Assembly (NCBI RefSeq): GCF_050402865.1 | Contig: NZ_BAABMF010000016.1 | Coordinates: 1-64,000 of the forward strand | Direction: 5' to 3' | DNA: 64,000 bases | Source: Clostridium_AF sediminicola | Lineage (GTDB): Bacteria > Bacillota > Clostridia > Clostridiales > Clostridiaceae | Shown here: piece after piece, positions 35,798-44,502 of the stretch | Layout of the letters: every line of letters begins with the position of its first letter | Position numbering within the stretch: the first letter of the stretch is position 1 | The notes under the pieces: model-generated | Seen by the model: only the letters and a program-made list of their open reading frames with translations | What the model was told of the DNA's origin: nothing | The model's database searches: none | Translations under genes and position numbers: made by a program

Positions 35798-35869
35798 CTG
35801 ATTCACCTCTTCTTAATATATTTTACCAGTAAATCCAACGTCTTTTCAATAATTTATTATAAATCAAAT

Positions 35870-35955
35870 ATAGAGTTTCCACTAAAAATCTTTATTATAT
35901 ATATAATTTCAAGTACAAGTAAATTATATATAAATTGGCGAACTGGAAACTCTAT
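35870..35955. repeat. Long interrupted inverted repeat downstream of the symporter
   Basis: Arms ATAGAGTTTCCA (35870-35881) and TGGAAACTCTAT (35944-35955) enclose a second stem ATATATAATTT / AAATTATATAT. It lies between the response regulator promoter and the symporter stop. Likely the 3' structure of the symporter mRNA or a minimal inverted-repeat element. Confidence 0.65.
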
Positions 35956-35973
35956 GGCAAATATTCTATATTG

Positions 35974-37392
35974 CTAAACCTTCGGAAAGGCATTGGAATG
36001 ATTTTTATCATATGTACTATAACTTACTGTAAGTAATGTTAATCCACATAATATTGAACCTGGGATTGAAGGACTTAATCCCCATGGCGAACCGATAATC
36101 TTCCAGACTACGCTTACAATAAAGCCAACTAGAATACTAGATACTATACCTTGTGAAGTTGCTTTTTTCCAGTATAGCGCTGCTAGTGCTGGTAATCCAA
36201 TAGATGATGCATAAAAAGTCCAAGCAAACATTAAAGCTTTATAAGCTTGTCTTATATATAAAGAAATTATGAGTGCTCCTAAACCTAAGAGAACAGTAAA
36301 TACTCTTGAACATAAAAGCTCTTTTTCATCTTCAAGATTAGGAATTAATGGTTTTATTATATCCCTTAGTATAGATTGTACAGACACCAATAAATAAGTA
36401 TCAGCTGAGGACATCATAACAGCTAATAATGCCGCAGTTGTTAATCCTATTATCCCCTTAGGTAACAGATTAATAACCAGAGCTGGTATTGCAGCATCTG
36501 CAGTGCCATAATCATTTACTACATTTGGTAATAAAACATAAGCACTTAGTCCAATTAGTAAAGTAATAATAATAGTATATGCATAAACAGTAGTACCTAA
36601 TAACATTCCTTTACGCGCCTCTTTTGAATTCTTAGCAGCAAAGGCTCTTTGCCACATTTCAGCTCCTGCTAATGTAAAAACCAAGCTTGTAAATATCCAA
36701 CCAACTATCTGGATTGATGGTTTTAGAGATAGCATCTCTTTAGGTATAGTTCTAGTTAATGTTACAATTCCCCCTACTTTAGATAAAGAAACTATTGGGA
36801 GCAGGATATACATAAAAACTATTAAAATAAGGAATTGAGCCACATCAGTATACACAACCCCAAATAAACCTGAGAAAACCGTATAAGAAACAAAAATAGC
36901 TACTGCAATCCACGCACCTAATTCATAAGAAAAACCACCTATAGTTTTTATTATTGTAGCTGTTGCAGTTATTTGAGTACCCACAGTAGCCATCATTGTA
37001 AATGCGATTAATGTAGCTGTAATATATTTTGAGACTTTACCAAATCGATACTCCATAAGGTCAGGAATTGATGATATATTATATAAAAGACCAATAGCTT
37101 GAATTCTTCCAGATATAATTGAGAAAAAGTACATTCCAACTAAATACGGTAATGCTAACATTACAGCTACAGCACCTTGGCTATAAGTAATACCTCCACG
37201 ACCAATCATTGCTCCGCCACCTATAATAGAAGCGCAGACAGTTGCCATAATAACAAAAAAACCTAAGCTTCTGCCTGCTAAATAATAATCACTAGTCTTT
37301 TTTACTTTTCTTTTGAAAAATATTCCTATTGATACCATTCCAATAAAATATAAAACTATGATGATTGAATCCAAAGTAGAAATTCCATTCAT
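35974..37392 (-). CDS. Sodium:solute symporter family protein
   Basis: SSS-family transporter of 472 aa with about 13 hydrophobic segments. N-terminal DYYLAGRSLGFFVIMATVCASIIGGGAMIG, the mid-protein Na+-binding region including TVFSGLFGVVYTDVAQF, and LTTAALLAVMMSSADTYLL, the sodium-site signature. GGGGGG lies 11 bases before the ATG. It probably imports an amino acid, sugar or organic acid with Na+. It shares a direction with the opine dehydrogenase-like gene and NhaC-type antiporter but is separated from them by a hairpin element (copy B). Confidence 0.9.
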   Translation of the reverse strand: MNGISTLDSIIIVLYFIGMVSIGIFFKRKVKKTSDYYLAGRSLGFFVIMATVCASIIGGGAMIGRGGITYSQGAVAVMLALPYLVGMYFFSIISGRIQAIGLLYNISSIPDLMEYRFGKVSKYITATLIAFTMMATVGTQITATATIIKTIGGFSYELGAWIAVAIFVSYTVFSGLFGVVYTDVAQFLILIVFMYILLPIVSLSKVGGIVTLTRTIPKEMLSLKPSIQIVGWIFTSLVFTLAGAEMWQRAFAAKNSKEARKGMLLGTTVYAYTIIITLLIGLSAYVLLPNVVNDYGTADAAIPALVINLLPKGIIGLTTAALLAVMMSSADTYLLVSVQSILRDIIKPLIPNLEDEKELLCSRVFTVLLGLGALIISLYIRQAYKALMFAWTFYASSIGLPALAALYWKKATSQGIVSSILVGFIVSVVWKIIGSPWGLSPSIPGSILCGLTLLTVSYSTYDKNHSNAFPKV

Positions 37393-37467
37393 GTAAATAG
37401 ATTCCCCCCTTTTTTATTTAACTCAATTATAAAATATTGTTGAATAAAATAACTTAATGCACATTAT

Positions 37468-37704
37468 TTATAAATTGCGAAGAAAAGCGCTTCGCAATTT
37501 ATAGTGACAAGTTACAAGTGATAAGTTACAAGTTGTGGATACCTTTCGTAAACGAAAGCTTTTAATTTAACAAAATATAAAAAGAATCCTTTTGCGATAG
37601 GAAAAGTACATTATCTCATCATCAAAGATGATAAAGGCTTAGTTAAAGATTTTCTGCAAGAAAATCAACCTTAACTTGTAACTTGTATCTTATCACTTGT
37701 CACT
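37468..37704. repeat. Intergenic hairpin element (copy B)
   Basis: About 237 bases. Leading 14-bp hairpin TATAAATTGCGAAG / CTTCGCAATTTATA. Terminal inverted repeats of ~32 bases made of ACAAGTTACAAGTGATAAGT-type units, nearly complementary at the two ends. Hairpins CTTTCGT/ACGAAAG, a degenerate second, ATCATC/GATGAT and GATTTTCT/AGAAAATC. Same order as copy A, with different stem bases. The remaining 37393-37775 gap shows no gene. Confidence 0.85.
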
Positions 37705-37775
37705 ATTTTTATTCGTAATCTGTTTCAATTGCGAAATAAATTTTTCCTATCACCATTATTCTAAATAAAGACTAA

Positions 37776-38876
37776 TTATTCATATCCATTTTGTAAGAAA
37801 TCTTTAATTTCATCTATATTCATGCCTTTTAAACCTAAAGTATCAATAGTATTTCCTGTTTCCCAATAATTTTCATCTTTTAATGCAGATGCTAAAGTTA
37901 TTACAGAATCCATAACTGGTGTTTCAATATTAACTGTACTTGCAATACTTGATAATGCTACTAATGAACATGGTGTATCCTCAGTTAAATACCTATCATT
38001 TAAATCTTTAGGTCCTTTCAAAGGATTAAAAGCCTTACTATCTCGATAAGATTCATATAGTGTATCTCTTTTTGGTACATATCCCATCAAGAATAATCTT
38101 TCTTTAGCATCAATGATTTTATATCCAAATTTTTCACAGATATTTTGTCTTTCAATATCAATCTTCTCGTTTACACGAGCAACTGAAGGGGTTATTCCCT
38201 CTCTATAATGGTAATGTTCTCCTTTAAAATACTCAATCTTACCAGCATTTAATACAACTGGCGCTGGATGTGAAATTGGGTTTCCATTATTCAAAGAACT
38301 TTCAAGAACGCTACTTACTAATTCTACTGCTGGATAAAATTCTTTAACAATGCTATACATTTCTTCATTATATATAGAAGGGAAAGCTGCAAAATATAAT
38401 TTTCCAACTTCTAGTAATATATTAACACTGGTTGGACCAGTTTTTCTACAAGCATATGGTAATGTATGCATTTCCGAAATTTTCACACCATCTAGTTTCC
38501 CTTTTTCATGAAGTATCTTAGCTAATATAAGGGCTCCACCAGTACTACCTGGGGCTAAAATGATTCTATCACCTTTTTTTAAAAATGGTGAAATTTTATT
38601 GGCAAATGTTTTTAATGCATAAGCTGGTACTACAGGCATAATTAAGTCTACATCTTTAATTGCATCTTCAATATCAGTAGTAACTTTACATATATCCGCG
38701 ATTCCCGTTTTACCAACACCTGTTAGTGTTAGTTGTTTTGTTTTCATCAGTTCTTGTATGTTTGACTTGAATTTTTCATCTTCGTATAAAGTTATATCAT
38801 AACCTGCTAGTGATAGATCAGCCGCAGCTGCAAAAGCTCCATTTCCTCCGCCGATGATTGCAATTCTTTTAACCAC
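37776..38876 (-). CDS. NAD/NADP octopine/nopaline dehydrogenase family protein
   Basis: Opine-dehydrogenase-type oxidoreductase of 366 aa. Rossmann motif IAIIGGGNGAFAAAADLSLAG (5-25), and the C-terminal ODH domain with the catalytic-type region NNGNPISHPAPVVLNAGKIE, where the histidine matches the catalytic His of this family. It starts at a GTG after AAGGAGGG. Enzymes of this fold join a keto acid to an amino acid or split such compounds. It is followed upstream by an NhaC-type transporter with 80 bases between them. The substrate is not predicted. Confidence 0.88.
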   Translation of the reverse strand: MVKRIAIIGGGNGAFAAAADLSLAGYDITLYEDEKFKSNIQELMKTKQLTLTGVGKTGIADICKVTTDIEDAIKDVDLIMPVVPAYALKTFANKISPFLKKGDRIILAPGSTGGALILAKILHEKGKLDGVKISEMHTLPYACRKTGPTSVNILLEVGKLYFAAFPSIYNEEMYSIVKEFYPAVELVSSVLESSLNNGNPISHPAPVVLNAGKIEYFKGEHYHYREGITPSVARVNEKIDIERQNICEKFGYKIIDAKERLFLMGYVPKRDTLYESYRDSKAFNPLKGPKDLNDRYLTEDTPCSLVALSSIASTVNIETPVMDSVITLASALKDENYWETGNTIDTLGLKGMNIDEIKDFLQNGYE

Positions 38877-38958
38877 ACATTTCCCTCCTTAAATTCAACA
38901 TAATATTAAACGTTTTCAAAGCTACTATATTTTATAATTAAATACCTTCAGGGATACT

Positions 38959-40359
38959 TTATAGATTTTTCCCATCTGTTGCCTTTTCCATAAACTTACC
39001 TGAGAAAGCAAATATTATAACTAAAATAATACTAATCCAATGATTGAATAAAAATGGGGCAAATTCATACCATTTTACTCCTAGAGTACCAAGTACCAGT
39101 AATGCCCCTCCACTCCATGGTACATATGCTCCTGAATATGAAGCTCCTTCAACTATTGTTCTAGATAGATTTATCTTATGAGAACCAATTCTATCATAAG
39201 CTGGAATATACATTCTTCCGTTTAAAATAAGTGATACATAAACACTGCTTGATAAGTAAACAGTTAAAACAGATGTAATGAGTGAAGTTAAGACTAATGA
39301 TCCTTCAGATTTTATTATGTTTGTTAACTTACCTAAGATAGAATCCAATACACCAATGACTTCTACAGAACCAGCAAAGATGAAAGCACAGAAAATAATT
39401 AAGATTAGACCCATCATGGATTTTAATCCACCGCCACTCAATAATTTATCTATTCCTTCAAGACCTGTACCTGATTCAAAACCACTATAAAGAATGGTTA
39501 ACATTTTATTAACAGGTATGTTTTGTATAAAAATTGCTAAGATTGCTCCTGCAGCTACCCCTATTACCAATACAGGTAAAATTGGCTTTTTTAATATAGC
39601 TAAAACGATAACTATTAAAGGAGGTAAAATCAACAGAATATTGAAGTTATAAGCCCCAGCTAGTCCATCAACAATTACCTTGATTTCAGAAGTATCAGCT
39701 ACATTGTTACTTCCAAGTACAAAGCCTATAACACCATAAATTATTATTGCAATAATTGCTGCAATTCCAGATGTAGAGAACATGCTTTTAAATAAATGAA
39801 AAACATCTTGACCAGCAACACCAGCAGCTAAGTTTGCTGAATCTGATAGTGGACTCCACTTGTCTCCTATATAAGAACCAGCTATAATTGCTCCAGCAGT
39901 TACTCCAATTGGCATACCAAGACCTGTACCAATTCCCATCAAAGCAACACCAAAAGTACCTATTATTGCCCATGCAGAACCTGTAGCAATGGATGCAATA
40001 CCTGTTATTATGAATGCAGCAACTAAAAATATTGAAGGACTTAAAATTTTCAAACCTCCATAAATCAACATAGGAGTTGTTCCAGAAGCAAGCCATGAAG
40101 CAGTTATTAATCCAACCATTAATAAAATAAGGACAGCAGGCATTCCAATACCAAAAACTTTTAAAATTCCATTTAAGATGTCGTCCCATTGAAATTTTAA
40201 GATTATCATACCATAAATAGAAGCTACAATAGCACATAACAAAATTGACATACCAGTAGGAATTTTAGCTTTTAATGCTCCCCACATTAATATTGCAATA
40301 AAAGCTATCAATAGACCCATTGCTTCACTGAAAGAAATTTTTCTTTTTTCTTTTTGCAT
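38959..40359 (-). CDS. NhaC-family Na+/H+ antiporter-type transporter
   Basis: Membrane protein of 466 aa with about 11 hydrophobic segments and NhaC-type motifs GSAWAIIGTFGVALMGIG, GAIIAGSYIGDKWSPLSDSANLA and YVPWSGGALLVLG. Members exchange Na+ for H+ or swap metabolites such as malate/lactate or amino acids. GGGGG lies seven bases before the ATG. Next to an opine dehydrogenase and a divergent GntR regulator, so exchange or uptake of the opine or its acid is likely. Confidence 0.9.
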   Translation of the reverse strand: MQKEKRKISFSEAMGLLIAFIAILMWGALKAKIPTGMSILLCAIVASIYGMIILKFQWDDILNGILKVFGIGMPAVLILLMVGLITASWLASGTTPMLIYGGLKILSPSIFLVAAFIITGIASIATGSAWAIIGTFGVALMGIGTGLGMPIGVTAGAIIAGSYIGDKWSPLSDSANLAAGVAGQDVFHLFKSMFSTSGIAAIIAIIIYGVIGFVLGSNNVADTSEIKVIVDGLAGAYNFNILLILPPLIVIVLAILKKPILPVLVIGVAAGAILAIFIQNIPVNKMLTILYSGFESGTGLEGIDKLLSGGGLKSMMGLILIIFCAFIFAGSVEVIGVLDSILGKLTNIIKSEGSLVLTSLITSVLTVYLSSSVYVSLILNGRMYIPAYDRIGSHKINLSRTIVEGASYSGAYVPWSGGALLVLGTLGVKWYEFAPFLFNHWISIILVIIFAFSGKFMEKATDGKNL

Positions 40360-40549
40360 ATCATTACCCCCTTTATTGGAAAGATTTATAAATCTTTTAG
40401 AAGCATTTTGTAAATTTTTTCTAAAAGTTATATACTAATAGTATACAATCTGTGCACTATCAATATGCTAATAATATACAATATTTTAAGTATTTAGAAA
40501 TATAAATTTCATAGTAAAATAGATTTCAGTCAATAGAGGAGGTTTTCAA

Positions 40550-41209
40550 TTGAATAAACGAGGAAAAGATGCAGAAAAAAGTGTGTATAAAAAAATTAAA
40601 CAAGCTATAATTACAAAGAAATATACATCCAACTCCCAGTTGGTAGAGTCTACTTTAGCTGAAGAGTTAAAAGTTAGTAGAACGCCTATTAGGAGTGCAC
40701 TGAAAAAACTGTCATATGAAGGTTTAGTTAATATTATTCCAAACAAAGGAGCTTTTGTAGCACAAACTACAATAGAAGAGTATATAGATTTATATTCAAG
40801 CAGGGAGCTTTTAGAGAAAGAAAGTGCAAGAATTGCCGCAAAAAATATTTCATTAAATGAATTAGAAAATCTAAAGCAATTATTAGAAGAGGAAAAAGAA
40901 AGTTATAATGAAAGAAATCTAGAAAGATTTATAGAAGTGAATAATGAAATTCATATGACAATTGCTAAATCCTGCAGAAACCAATATTTTATTAAATTTA
41001 TTGAAGAACTTGTAACAAAAAGCACTATTTATTTAATATTATATGATGAATTCCATACTAGACCACTTGAAGAATTAAATTCAGTTATTGAACATAAGGA
41101 AATTTACGAAGCGTTAAAGAATAGAAATCCTGATAAAAGTGCTGAAGTAATGAGTCTACATATTAAAAGTATCTTTGAAAATTTAGGGATAACAAAAATA
41201 CGATTATAA
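40550..41209 (+). CDS. GntR-family transcriptional regulator (FCD domain)
   Basis: Regulator of 219 aa. Winged helix at residues 10-75 (STLAEELKVSRTPIRSALKKL, then INIIPNKGAFV), followed by an all-helical FCD ligand domain with metal-type histidines near NNEIHMTIAKSC and SLHIKSIF. TTG start seven bases after GAGGAGG. It diverges from the NhaC/opine-dehydrogenase genes, which are its likely targets, with an intergenic region of 190 bases for the operators. No palindrome stands out there. Confidence 0.88.
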   Translation: MNKRGKDAEKSVYKKIKQAIITKKYTSNSQLVESTLAEELKVSRTPIRSALKKLSYEGLVNIIPNKGAFVAQTTIEEYIDLYSSRELLEKESARIAAKNISLNELENLKQLLEEEKESYNERNLERFIEVNNEIHMTIAKSCRNQYFIKFIEELVTKSTIYLILYDEFHTRPLEELNSVIEHKEIYEALKNRNPDKSAEVMSLHIKSIFENLGITKIRL

Positions 41210-41261
41210 AGAGTATATGCACAGATTTAAAAAATTCAATTCTTATGATACAAAATTATTA

Positions 41262-41296
41262 AAAATTAGCATAGGTGATTTGCCCATGCTAATTTT
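41262..41296. terminator. Bidirectional terminator between GntR and URO-D genes
   Basis: Eleven-base stem AAAATTAGCAT / ATGCTAATTTT with a 13-base loop between convergent genes; A- and T-rich flanks on both sides. Confidence 0.8.
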
Positions 41297-41317
41297 GATT
41301 TGGATATAGAACAAAGA

Positions 41318-42334
41318 TCATAAAACTCTATTCCAAGTTTCAAAAACTTTATAAACATTTTCTGGTTTTGCTCCTAGTCCAAACTCACATTGTGCTATAC
41401 AGCCGCCATTTGACCATAGCTTTTCATTAACATGTTTTACTGCATTTTCTATTTCTTCCTGTGTTCCGTTTGGAAGTAAGTGTTGTCTATCTATTTCACC
41501 CCAAAATGTGATTTTACCCTTAAAGGTTTGTAAATTTTCAAGTCCCATACAAAACACTTGAGAGTTCAAAGCGTCTAATCCTAATTCTATTAAATGAGGT
41601 ATTATTTCTAATATATAGCCATCTGAATGCATAAAAATCTTTTTGTTATTTCTATGAGCTATATCAATAAAATCTTTATAAATAGGCTTAAATATTTTTA
41701 TCCATATTTTTGGATTAATCAATAAACTCAGCTGAGATCCCCAATCATCCATCCACATTAACCCATCAACATCTGTTTTTGCCCAAGTCTCTAATAGTTT
41801 ACAATAATAGTCATGAACCTTGTCTATCACCTCAAAAAGTCCTTCGGGTTCAAGCATAAGATCCACATATAGCTGCTCAGTACCTCTAATAAATTGCAGC
41901 CTTTCGAAAGGCCTTGGAAATACACTTGGAATGACAAACTTATCAGTCTTCCTACAAAATTCATTTACTTTTTCTATGTCTATTGTTAAATTTTCTTCTG
42001 GTATTCTTAAATTATCCCTATCTTCCCAATCTTCTTCTTTTATTAATGGTTCTTTTATTTCTCCGATAATACCCTTTTGATAATTAGTAAACTTACATCC
42101 CCAATGATCAATATATGTTCCTACTTCATAAGGATCGCCGTCTGTTTTTGGAATTACTTTATTAAAGCCTGGTGAACCAACAATATCATCTGGAAATACC
42201 TTTTGAATTTTCTTTAACTCTTCCGAATGATTATTAACAGCCCACGGTAGTACCCATAACTGTCTTGGTACTCTTTCAGGACATTGAAAGTTTAAAGTTT
42301 TATAAACCAACTCTCTTCCACTAATCAAAATCAT
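41318..42334 (-). CDS. URO-D family protein, RbsABC-locus paralogue 1
   Basis: URO-D/MtaA-fold protein of 338 aa. Start set at the ATG 42334, three bases after GGGGAGG; the longer frame begins with a TTG upstream of it. The acidic motif is MDDWGSQ (195-201). At the zinc-ligand position it reads FMHSDGYI (His236, Asp238), so the cysteine of MtaA-like methyltransferases is replaced by aspartate. A Cys pair CIAQCEFG lies near the C-terminus. No HemE signature. It is the last gene of the transporter operon, 60 bases after a second URO-D gene with the same H-S-D sequence. The two may form a heterodimer or act in sequence. Confidence 0.82.
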   Translation of the reverse strand: MILISGRELVYKTLNFQCPERVPRQLWVLPWAVNNHSEELKKIQKVFPDDIVGSPGFNKVIPKTDGDPYEVGTYIDHWGCKFTNYQKGIIGEIKEPLIKEEDWEDRDNLRIPEENLTIDIEKVNEFCRKTDKFVIPSVFPRPFERLQFIRGTEQLYVDLMLEPEGLFEVIDKVHDYYCKLLETWAKTDVDGLMWMDDWGSQLSLLINPKIWIKIFKPIYKDFIDIAHRNNKKIFMHSDGYILEIIPHLIELGLDALNSQVFCMGLENLQTFKGKITFWGEIDRQHLLPNGTQEEIENAVKHVNEKLWSNGGCIAQCEFGLGAKPENVYKVFETWNRVL

Positions 42335-42408
42335 TTTCCTCCCCTGCAAATATTTTAATCAAAAAATATTCTCAATAATACTCATTTCTATATATAAACA
42401 GTTAACTG

Positions 42409-43494
42409 TCAACTTATAACTTGCAATGGATATGTTCCATATTTTTTAATAGTTTCAAACATTTTAAATATGTTTTCCATAGGTATTCCATCATGTAAAG
42501 AATGGTCTGACCCGATAATATACCCTCCACCCTCTGCTGCATCTTTTAAACATTCAATAGTCTCTTTTTCAACTTCTTCTAATGTACCAAAAGGAAGAGT
42601 TTTTGATGAATCTACATTTCCAAATAAACATATCTTATTCCCAAAATTCTCTTTTGCCCATTTCAGACTCATATTTGCTTTTCGTTCCGAAGGATGATAT
42701 CCATTTATTCCAAACTGAACAATATCTTCAAATACATCGTGTAATTTACCATCACTATGCATAATCACTGGAATACCCATACTTGTAAAAGTAGTTACTA
42801 GCTCTTTTATATAAGGGAATAAATGTTTTCGCAAATGCTTTGGCGATGCAAATAGATTCGTTGCATATCCTAAATCTTCTCCAAATATTATTGCATCTGC
42901 TCCTTCTTTTACCATCAACTTACCTGCTTCAATCCAAAATTTATTACTCATAGCAAAAATTTCTTCTACCAATAATGGATCATCATATAAATTTATACAT
43001 ACATTTTCTAAACCCATTAAAAAGGTAGCAGTAGTTAGAGGACCATTTAAACCTGCCAACAAGGCAATTTCATTATTATTTATTTTTACCGCTTTTCTAA
43101 ACTCCTCTAATCTTTTTGAATCAAAGGGTTCTGGTGGAATATAATTAATCAAATCCTTTCTCGTAATTATTGGATATTCTATTGGAGAATCAATGGGCCA
43201 GGATGATTTATCCTTCTTATATTTAGTTCCCCATTCATCAATGTATATATCTTTTGATATTCTATTCGCGTAATTATCTACTAATCCACCAAATGGTATC
43301 CATAAACCATCAAGGCCAAGTATTTTAGCACATTTCAAAGCATCTTCAGCATTATAAGAATAGTCTTCATCTACATTTCCAATTAAAGTATTGAATAATT
43401 CAACACTAAATAAAAAATCATAACATGGAACTCTATCAGGTTGTCCTCCGTGTAAGGCTGTTAAAAATCTTTCCTTAGGACTCATATTTAACAT
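42409..43494 (-). CDS. URO-D family protein, RbsABC-locus paralogue 2
   Basis: URO-D fold, 361 aa. N-terminus SPKERFLTALHGGQPDRVP is typical of the sugar-associated URO-D clade. Acidic motif FGEDLGYATNL (204-214). Zinc-position motif IMHSDGKL (His246, Asp248) as in the neighbour. AAAGGGAGC precedes the ATG. Located 25 bases after the RbsC-type permease, so co-transcribed with it. Its final codons overlap a short AGTTAACTGTCAACTTATAAC sequence resembling the ends of the hairpin repeat family, suggesting the 3' end was reshaped by such an element. Confidence 0.83.
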   Translation of the reverse strand: MLNMSPKERFLTALHGGQPDRVPCYDFLFSVELFNTLIGNVDEDYSYNAEDALKCAKILGLDGLWIPFGGLVDNYANRISKDIYIDEWGTKYKKDKSSWPIDSPIEYPIITRKDLINYIPPEPFDSKRLEEFRKAVKINNNEIALLAGLNGPLTTATFLMGLENVCINLYDDPLLVEEIFAMSNKFWIEAGKLMVKEGADAIIFGEDLGYATNLFASPKHLRKHLFPYIKELVTTFTSMGIPVIMHSDGKLHDVFEDIVQFGINGYHPSERKANMSLKWAKENFGNKICLFGNVDSSKTLPFGTLEEVEKETIECLKDAAEGGGYIIGSDHSLHDGIPMENIFKMFETIKKYGTYPLQVIS

Positions 43495-43519
43495 TTTGAT
43501 CGCTCCCTTTTAACTATAC

Positions 43520-44500
43520 TTAATTTTTTTTCTGAGTCTGCACAGTATTGAATAGAACAGCTATTAAAATTAAAAGCCCACGTACAACATATTGTATATA
43601 TTGATTTATATTCAAAAGTGTCATAGCATTAATTATTACTCCCAAGAAAATAAGACCTATAAATGTACCCCAAACCTTACCTGTACCACCCGATAAACTT
43701 GCACCTCCGATTATAACAGATGATATAGCTGTCATTTCCCATCCTTTACCAAACGAAAAGGATCCTGACATAACTTGTGAAGAAACTAATATTCCTCCCA
43801 GAGCTGAACAAAGCTGTACAACAACCATAACAGTCATTTTTACACGTTTAACATTTATACCAGAAAGACGAGCTGATTCAGGATTACCTCCTACCGCATA
43901 TACTGATCGTCCAAATTTTGTGTAGTTCATCAAAATTAATGTAATTGCAAATACGATTAGTAAAATAATTGCAGGAATAGGCACCACGCCAAATAACTGA
44001 CCCGCTCCAAGTACATTGTACCAACTCGGTAATGTTGTAACTGGAAATCCTTTAGATATAACTGCTGCAACTCCATATATTACATTCAACATTGCCAATG
44101 TTATAATAAAAGAAGGCATTTTAAATTTTGTAAGAAGCCAACCGTGGAATAAACCAATCAACCCAGAAACTACAAAAGACAATACAATACCTACAATTAC
44201 AGCTTGCTCTATGGGCATAATCCCAGCTGAACTAAGTTTTCCAGTAGTCATTCCTACTATTACACCTGTAAGTGCTACTGTTGATCCAATAGAAAGATCT
44301 ATCTCACCTGATATAATAACCATAGTCATACCAAATGCAATAACTCCTTGTAGAGACATATTTCTAAGTATATTAAGCAAATTATTTGTAGTAAAGAATC
44401 CTGATGATATAAATGACATAACAATAATAATTAGCAAAAGAATAATTTCAAGCATATACTTACTTGTGATTTTTTTTATTTTAGATTTATTTATACGCAT
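43520..44500 (-). CDS. rbsC: Sugar ABC transporter permease (RbsC family)
   Basis: Ribose/galactose-type permease of 326 aa with about nine to ten hydrophobic segments and the family sequence IISGEIDLSIGSTVALTGVI, followed by GNPESARLSGI and GGASLSGGTGKVWGTFIG near the C-terminus. The start at 44500 follows GGGAGG by nine bases and lies two bases after the ATPase stop. Works with the neighbouring RbsA and RbsB. The symbol denotes the family; ribose is not implied. Confidence 0.92.
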   Translation of the reverse strand: MRINKSKIKKITSKYMLEIILLLIIIVMSFISSGFFTTNNLLNILRNMSLQGVIAFGMTMVIISGEIDLSIGSTVALTGVIVGMTTGKLSSAGIMPIEQAVIVGIVLSFVVSGLIGLFHGWLLTKFKMPSFIITLAMLNVIYGVAAVISKGFPVTTLPSWYNVLGAGQLFGVVPIPAIILLIVFAITLILMNYTKFGRSVYAVGGNPESARLSGINVKRVKMTVMVVVQLCSALGGILVSSQVMSGSFSFGKGWEMTAISSVIIGGASLSGGTGKVWGTFIGLIFLGVIINAMTLLNINQYIQYVVRGLLILIAVLFNTVQTQKKN

Positions 44501-44502
44501 AC

